Source: Marisa cornuarietis (taxonomy: Eukaryota > Mollusca > Gastropoda > Architaenioglossa > Ampullariidae). Taken from it: a stretch of 64,000 nt of DNA. The number at the start of each line of letters is the position of its first letter. Within the stretch, counting starts at the first letter, position 1. Below the pieces are notes generated by a model. The model ran no database searches. It saw only the letters and a list, made by a program, of their open reading frames with translations, and was not told where the DNA came from. The stretch covers positions 744,001-808,000 of the forward strand of contig SMMW01000087.1 of NCBI GenBank assembly GCA_004794655.1, given 5' to 3'. Below are positions 59,156-64,000 of the stretch, in pieces. Made by a program: the position numbers and the translations under genes.

Positions 59156-61600
59156 TAGCATTGTACCATGTAGATAACTTTAATTATTCACTTAGATCAC
59201 TAACTGAATTATTTAGATACACCTTGACACATCGTTAAGTTAAAAATAATTCTTAACATGATTAAAAATATTGTCGTGATTTTTTTAACAGTGTCAGCGT
59301 TTACATATTTCTCTGGTCTGTACGGTTGTCATGGCTACAGTTTTTTTTAAATTCTTGTCATATAGATATATATATATATATCCTAGAGCGCTCGAGAATC
59401 CAAATGTGAGCAAACTGACCTAAAAAAAAAAATGTTGAAAGCTAAATCTGAAAGAAAACACGAATGTGTCAAGTTTAAAAACTGAGTGAAGGAAAGCTAG
59501 CAGGACATTCTTACTATCCAGAGCAGGCCTGTTGCCGAGAATCACATCGAAGTGCTACGAAAACGCATCATATAGAACGTATTCGTCAAGTTTTCCACTT
59601 ACTGAAACTGAACGCCATGTGAAAAGTGGGTGGCAAAATAATTATACCCAGACGCGAGCAGGGTACTTCAGGAAAGGCTATACTCGCGAAGAAATGACGA
59701 TCGCCAAAATGGGATCAAATGTTTACCCAAGGTGGGACAGGGTGGAACGAGGGCCTCTCTCAGTCGAAGGACTTGCAAGGGTTTGGGGTGTGCGGGTGGC
59801 AACGTCCTTGCAGTGATGCGCACTTTTTCAGGCGCATGCTGGGAATGATGTCGTCATCTTGTACAGTCACCATCACGATGCGACAGCCGCCTACTATCCC
59901 CTGCAGGGCTGCAGCGAAGCGGTCCTAAACAGTCTCTTTCCGTGTAGTGCGGCATGGTGACATGTGCTCTCAGTTGTTGCTTGCAACTGGCGGCCACTGT
60001 TAGCGCAGCAGTCCAAAGATATATAACTGCTGATTGTCTGGTTGGATTTTTTCAATAGCTAGCGTTGCCGGGGTTAATTTCTTAGGCGGGCTCTTCCAGC
60101 TGCGATTTATTGTCAACCTTCGATTTACATCATTAAGTCACGTTCACTGAATTCCATTAATTAACAGTCGTGGCATCAGTTTGGGGAACAGCTAAACGTT
60201 TGTATTCTTGCACTTGCTATCTTGATGACCTTTTTTTGTTCGTTAACGTGAGGATGACAGCTCATTTTCAAAATTTGTTGTGATCACTATAGTTGATCGA
60301 TGCAGCAGCAATCAAATCATGAAAGATGGCCAGCATTCAGTGTACTTCAGACTAGAGGGCAATGGGTTCACGACGTTTTGAGTGACGGAGAGATAAAGCC
60401 GTGGTGTGTCGTCTCTGACAGGCTATCAGAGTTCACTGCGCTCGCGGACCAGATCAAGCGGAGGAAGGTTGGGGGAAAAGATGTGGAAAGGAAGACTTGC
60501 GCGGACCGTTTTTAGAGATAAAAATTGCGGTGGTACCAACCGCCACGCGAACCTTCACTCGCTTGCTTACATGCTACCAAATAAACGTACACAAACCAAA
60601 CACGGTCGACTACCTTCTTGCAGACATATATAGATTATTCTGTCGAATTTGGGTCAGGAATAATAATAATAAATAGCACATTTGCCTTTTCCCAACATCA
60701 GCCAGACTCAAGACGCTTAAAATATATAAACACACAGACATAATAATAATAATAATAATGGTCTCAAAACAAATAGTCTTCTTTGTGTTATTAAATGTGA
60801 ATGCCGTCAGCATAGAACCATGTGATAGAAGCACTCACTACAGCTCATTTACGCTATCTTTGGACAAACACTTTAAATTTGAAAAGCTCTCAGCTCACCC
60901 CCCCCCACACACACACACATCAATATAGTGTTAACATTAAAGCTTACATTAGATTGATGTGTAGGTGGCAGAATGTATAAACTGCTCTTGGTCCTTTCGA
61001 CTCGGAAAAAATATATATATAAAATTTGTACATCAGTGAAAGATCGGTTAATCTTATTTGTTTAGATGCCAACACCATGTAGATAAAGTCGCACGTATAC
61101 TGCTATAAGCAGGTATATGCGGGCCACAAAAAAAAAAAAAAAAAAATCGCACAAGATCGCGATCTGTTCCATTTTCATTCCACTAGTGCGAAGTTAATAC
61201 TAGAAACAAAAACCGATAGTGGTTCGTGTTCGTATTAAAGAGTGTACGCTTTGTGGGAAGAGTATGAATGCAAGAACGTTCGGGATTATTCTTTCTTCTT
61301 TTTCTTCTTTTGTGTGTGTGTGTGGCTACAGCTATAGTCTGCGACCTATTTATCGATCGGTGTGGTTCAGTCGTCCAATATTTCTTTAACGTCATCCCCC
61401 ATAAATGGGGATGACGTGAACAGGTAATGTGAAATAATAATCACAACAAAGGGATGCTGACGATGATTTTTTTTTTTAAAAACCCATAAATTTTATACAT
61501 TTTTAAAGATCATTAGAAATAGCCCAAATATTTTGTTCAGAACGAGAAAATATTATTATTCAACGTACTCATTGAGATGGACTAATTCAATTAATCTTCC
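59156..61600. other. Intronic or intergenic stretch
   Basis: No gene is recognised. ORFs at 59532-59816 and 60300-60515 have no family motif. Short AT, AAT and CA microsatellites occur (59366-59380, 60741-60758, 60907-60919). Confidence 0.4.
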
Positions 61601-62006
61601 ATTGTGTGGTTCCCACCCTTCTCATTTGCCACGCAGACAGCTGTTATAGTTAAAAACATTCTTAGTGATGGTCGCGACGCCATGAAGGATTTCCTTTCGG
61701 TGCCACACAAACGCCAGTCCGAGTTTTGTAACCGCCTATCGCTGGCAGACGGTCCATGTCACCTCGGTCGACGACTGGTGTCATTCAATACATCGCGGCA
61801 CAATGCCGGGAACACCTGTAGCGACACCGTAGTGAAACGGAGTGTGTCGGGACTAAAGTAAACCTCTAGCTCACGAGTTTCGACCGGACCTCAGGCCACC
61901 GAAAGGCGTAGTCGCCGCTTGTCGTTTCGAGATGAAGTGCGTCGTAGATACGCTGGTCACTCTGATTTTGTGAGAAGGCTTCGGTCAGTTTGTGAATGAA
62001 AACTTC
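61601..62006 (+). promoter_or_regulatory. OSBPL1A: Candidate internal promoter or 5' UTR of OSBPL1A short isoform
   Basis: CpG density rises here against AT-rich flanks, and the patch ends at a short ORF with a strong splice donor. By analogy with vertebrate OSBPL1A, which makes an ORD-only short form (ORP1S) from a downstream start, this is where such a promoter would lie. No TATA box is evident; the exact start site is unknown. Confidence 0.35.
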
Positions 62007-62086
62007 ATGCCTGTGGAAAAGCAATGCGCAGCAATGAACGAGGAGTCCGGAAAAAAAGAAGAGCACGTCAGTGCCAATGGATATCG
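62007..62086 (+). CDS. OSBPL1A: Candidate alternative first coding exon of OSBPL1A (ORP1S-like)
   Basis: From ATG 62007 the frame is open to a strong donor, TATCG|GTGAGT, giving 26 codons plus two bases. It therefore ends in phase 2, the same as exon 14 of the long isoform, and could splice to the same downstream ORD exon. A second in-frame ATG at 62034 gives MNEESGKKEEHVSANGYR. As I recall human ORP1S, it starts MSEEKDCGGGDALSNGIK, with M, EE and NG at the same positions; this match from memory needs checking. No TM or other domain is present. Alternatives are a chance ORF or the first exon of an unrelated gene. Confidence 0.42.
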
Positions 62087-64000
62087 GTGAGTGAGTGGAT
62101 TGAAGACATTCCTTTATTCAAGCAGAATGATAGAAACCTCTTTTTCAGATTGTCAGCTAATCTAATCAATTATCTCGGAACCGCTGACTAGCTGTTTCCT
62201 AAATAGCTCAATAAGTTCCCCAGTCCCGTGTGTGAAAAGCAAATCTTTTATTAATGTTTGACAGAAATGCTAATATTTTCTGCCCACACAGTGTTTCGTG
62301 ACATGTGGCATAGTTAAGGAGTGGTGTGTTTTGAACGTGAGCCGTTTTAGTTTGGTGTGGGTGTGTTTATTTTGTCTGCGTCACATTGCTGCTTTGAGAA
62401 CCACGTTTAATTATTCAGCTCACTAAAGCAAATCTGACGTGTGCAGATTCATTACACTAGACCAAGGATACTTCAGTGTTTATTATTGCCTTCAAACAAT
62501 CCATTTGTAACACTACACCCATAATTATTTTTCCAATGTTTTGTACTGCATGGCATAACTTAAAGACAAGGTGAAAAGTGTTGTTTATACCATTGTTAGA
62601 GATAAATTCAGGTGATAGTTGGGTGTCAAGAAACGAGGAACATTTCTAGTGTGAACTAATGGGGCTGGCACCCTGCTGTTCACTGTTACCCTCATATTCT
62701 CGTGTAGATAAATTCTCAGCCATTCACCTGTAATGGGTGAACACTTGGGTATATCTTGCTCATTCACTGCCACTAGAGTCATGACAGAGGGGCGATTACT
62801 TTTGCAGGTGTTTTTCATACATGCAACATTAAGGCAGTGCAAAAGTTTTACATAGTGGTACTTTTTTCCCCCACCTAAGGATAGGTAAGAAATAAGCCAC
62901 TGCTTAGTTTTAAGTTTCTTAAGAACTGACAGTGAGATGTGTGTGCTGAAAGCATACATTGTACTTGGTATTCACTGATAAAGGAAGCTGATGTCACAGA
63001 TATAGATAAAATCATTATTATAAAACCAGAGCTGTTCTTGATCTACCAGAAAGCAGGGTTATTCTTAAGCTGCTTAAAACCAGAGCTATTCAGTTCCATG
63101 CTTCAAAAGGGTATTAAAAGACTTTATTTTGGAACTACCTCTTGCAGTAACTCCAGTTTTGCTGCAGCGCCAAGTTCTCCTTTGTTAAGATGTGTAATTT
63201 TGTGGGTGTATGTAAAAAGTTAGTGCTCTCATTTATCACATTCTCTTATGTTTAACCTCATAATATGAAGTGCAGAGAGTCTGGCTACATGTTGCAATCG
63301 AGTCAAAGCAGTTTGAGATTGTTTACATTGAAGTGGAATCTTGTGGAATGAAAATTTATTGTTCCTTTAAAAATCACATTATTATTGGTGTTTTCTGGCA
63401 GATTTGTCTGCGTTATGTAGTAGTGTTCAGTTCCTTGAGAGATTATGTTGTTGGTAAATGTTTCACACAAATGTATTGAAAAACAGGTAAACCAGCAAAG
63501 GGTGTGGTTTTATGGAGTGTGAGATATAGAATGTGTGCCTGGCTTTTTTCATGGTGTACTGTAAATGTAATATTGAACCTGGTGGTGCTAATCAATACCT
63601 GCAGTTGATAAAGCTAGTAAAGGGGTTATAGATCCAGACCTGGAGTAATCTTGACTCTTTCAACTGCGCTAGATGACCATGTAGCAGTCAGGCAGTGGTG
63701 CATTAAGTGTTAACTGTTTGTGTAATGGCCTGTGTAAATAAGTGTTCTCTTGTTCTTTCCCGTGTGAGAATCTCATTTTTGATTATTTTTTTTGGTGGGT
63801 AGACTTGGGATGGAAGGGATTCAATTGCGTTTATATTGCATTCTTTGCTGTTGTGAAATGAAATACTCTGCTTGAGAAGAGAATCAAATGCAGCCAGTGA
63901 AATAAACCAAATATGTCTTGCATTTAGATGACGTAAGACTAAAATAATTAATACTTCGCACTTTGGGGGAAGGGGTCTAGTCACTCCTCTGTGCCAGAAT
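62087..64000. other. OSBPL1A: Putative OSBPL1A intron to window end
   Basis: AT-rich, with no ORD-like exon. I looked for coding text resembling WSIL, MPV.FNEP and HHPP motifs of the ORP family and found none. Short ORFs (62939-63223 plus, 62585-62959 minus) have no recognisable motif. Confidence 0.4.

Noticed and set aside
60300..60515. Plus-strand ORF as a missing OSBPL1A exon
   Set aside because: No similarity to ORP linker or ORD text, and no matching acceptor/donor pair with the required phase.
61604..61861. 85-codon plus-strand ORF as a protein
   Set aside because: It lacks motifs and overlaps the CpG-rich candidate leader; better read as 5' UTR or non-coding.

Overview
The window is nuclear DNA of an intron-rich animal. 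I favour a lophotrochozoan, probably a gastropod mollusc, but cannot name the species. Three things point this way. One gene is clearly orthologous to animal OSBPL1A (ORP1). Another looks like a non-arthropod member of the insect gustatory-receptor superfamily. The rest is AT-rich DNA with long CA/TG microsatellites, tRNA-derived SINEs, several non-LTR retrotransposon fragments, a hAT relic and MITE-like inverted repeats. No rRNA, tRNA gene, CRISPR array or bacterial-type operon is visible.

Layout. Positions 1-25 kb are mostly intergenic. They hold microsatellites, two MITE-like elements (13.2 and 17.2 kb), a degenerate 20-bp tandem array (14.3 kb), a dead non-LTR retrotransposon (20.7-22.7 kb) and two CpG-richer tracts (about 1.9-3.5 and 6.95-8.3 kb). 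From 25.4 to 33.8 kb on the minus strand lies an eight-exon gene for a seven-transmembrane protein of about 633 residues. Its last four introns are all phase 0 and it has a TY motif in TM7, so I read it as gustatory-receptor-like (GRL). One intron carries a CR1/Rex1-like retrotransposon copy and the likely 3' UTR carries a SINE. From 36.7 to 48.4 kb on the plus strand are fourteen phase-consistent coding exons of OSBPL1A: N-terminus, ankyrin repeats, PH domain, coiled coil and FFAT motif. The sterol-binding ORD domain is not seen and must lie beyond the window.

From 48.4 to 64 kb I read the sequence as a very large OSBPL1A intron. It contains a transposon cluster: a hAT relic with a dead transposase and a palindromic 20-bp repeat array, a CR1-like fragment, and two pieces of the same retrotransposon family seen at 20.7 kb. 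At 61.6-62.1 kb a CpG-richer patch ends in a short ORF and a strong splice donor of the same phase as exon 14. It looks like the promoter and first exon of a short, ORD-only isoform (ORP1S-like).

How the genes relate: the GRL gene and OSBPL1A are divergent, with start codons 2.9 kb apart. Nothing suggests a shared function. ORP1L is known to act at late endosome-ER contacts, and GRLs are membrane receptor or channel-type proteins. Exon borders come from reading frames and GT/AG sites by eye, without transcript data.
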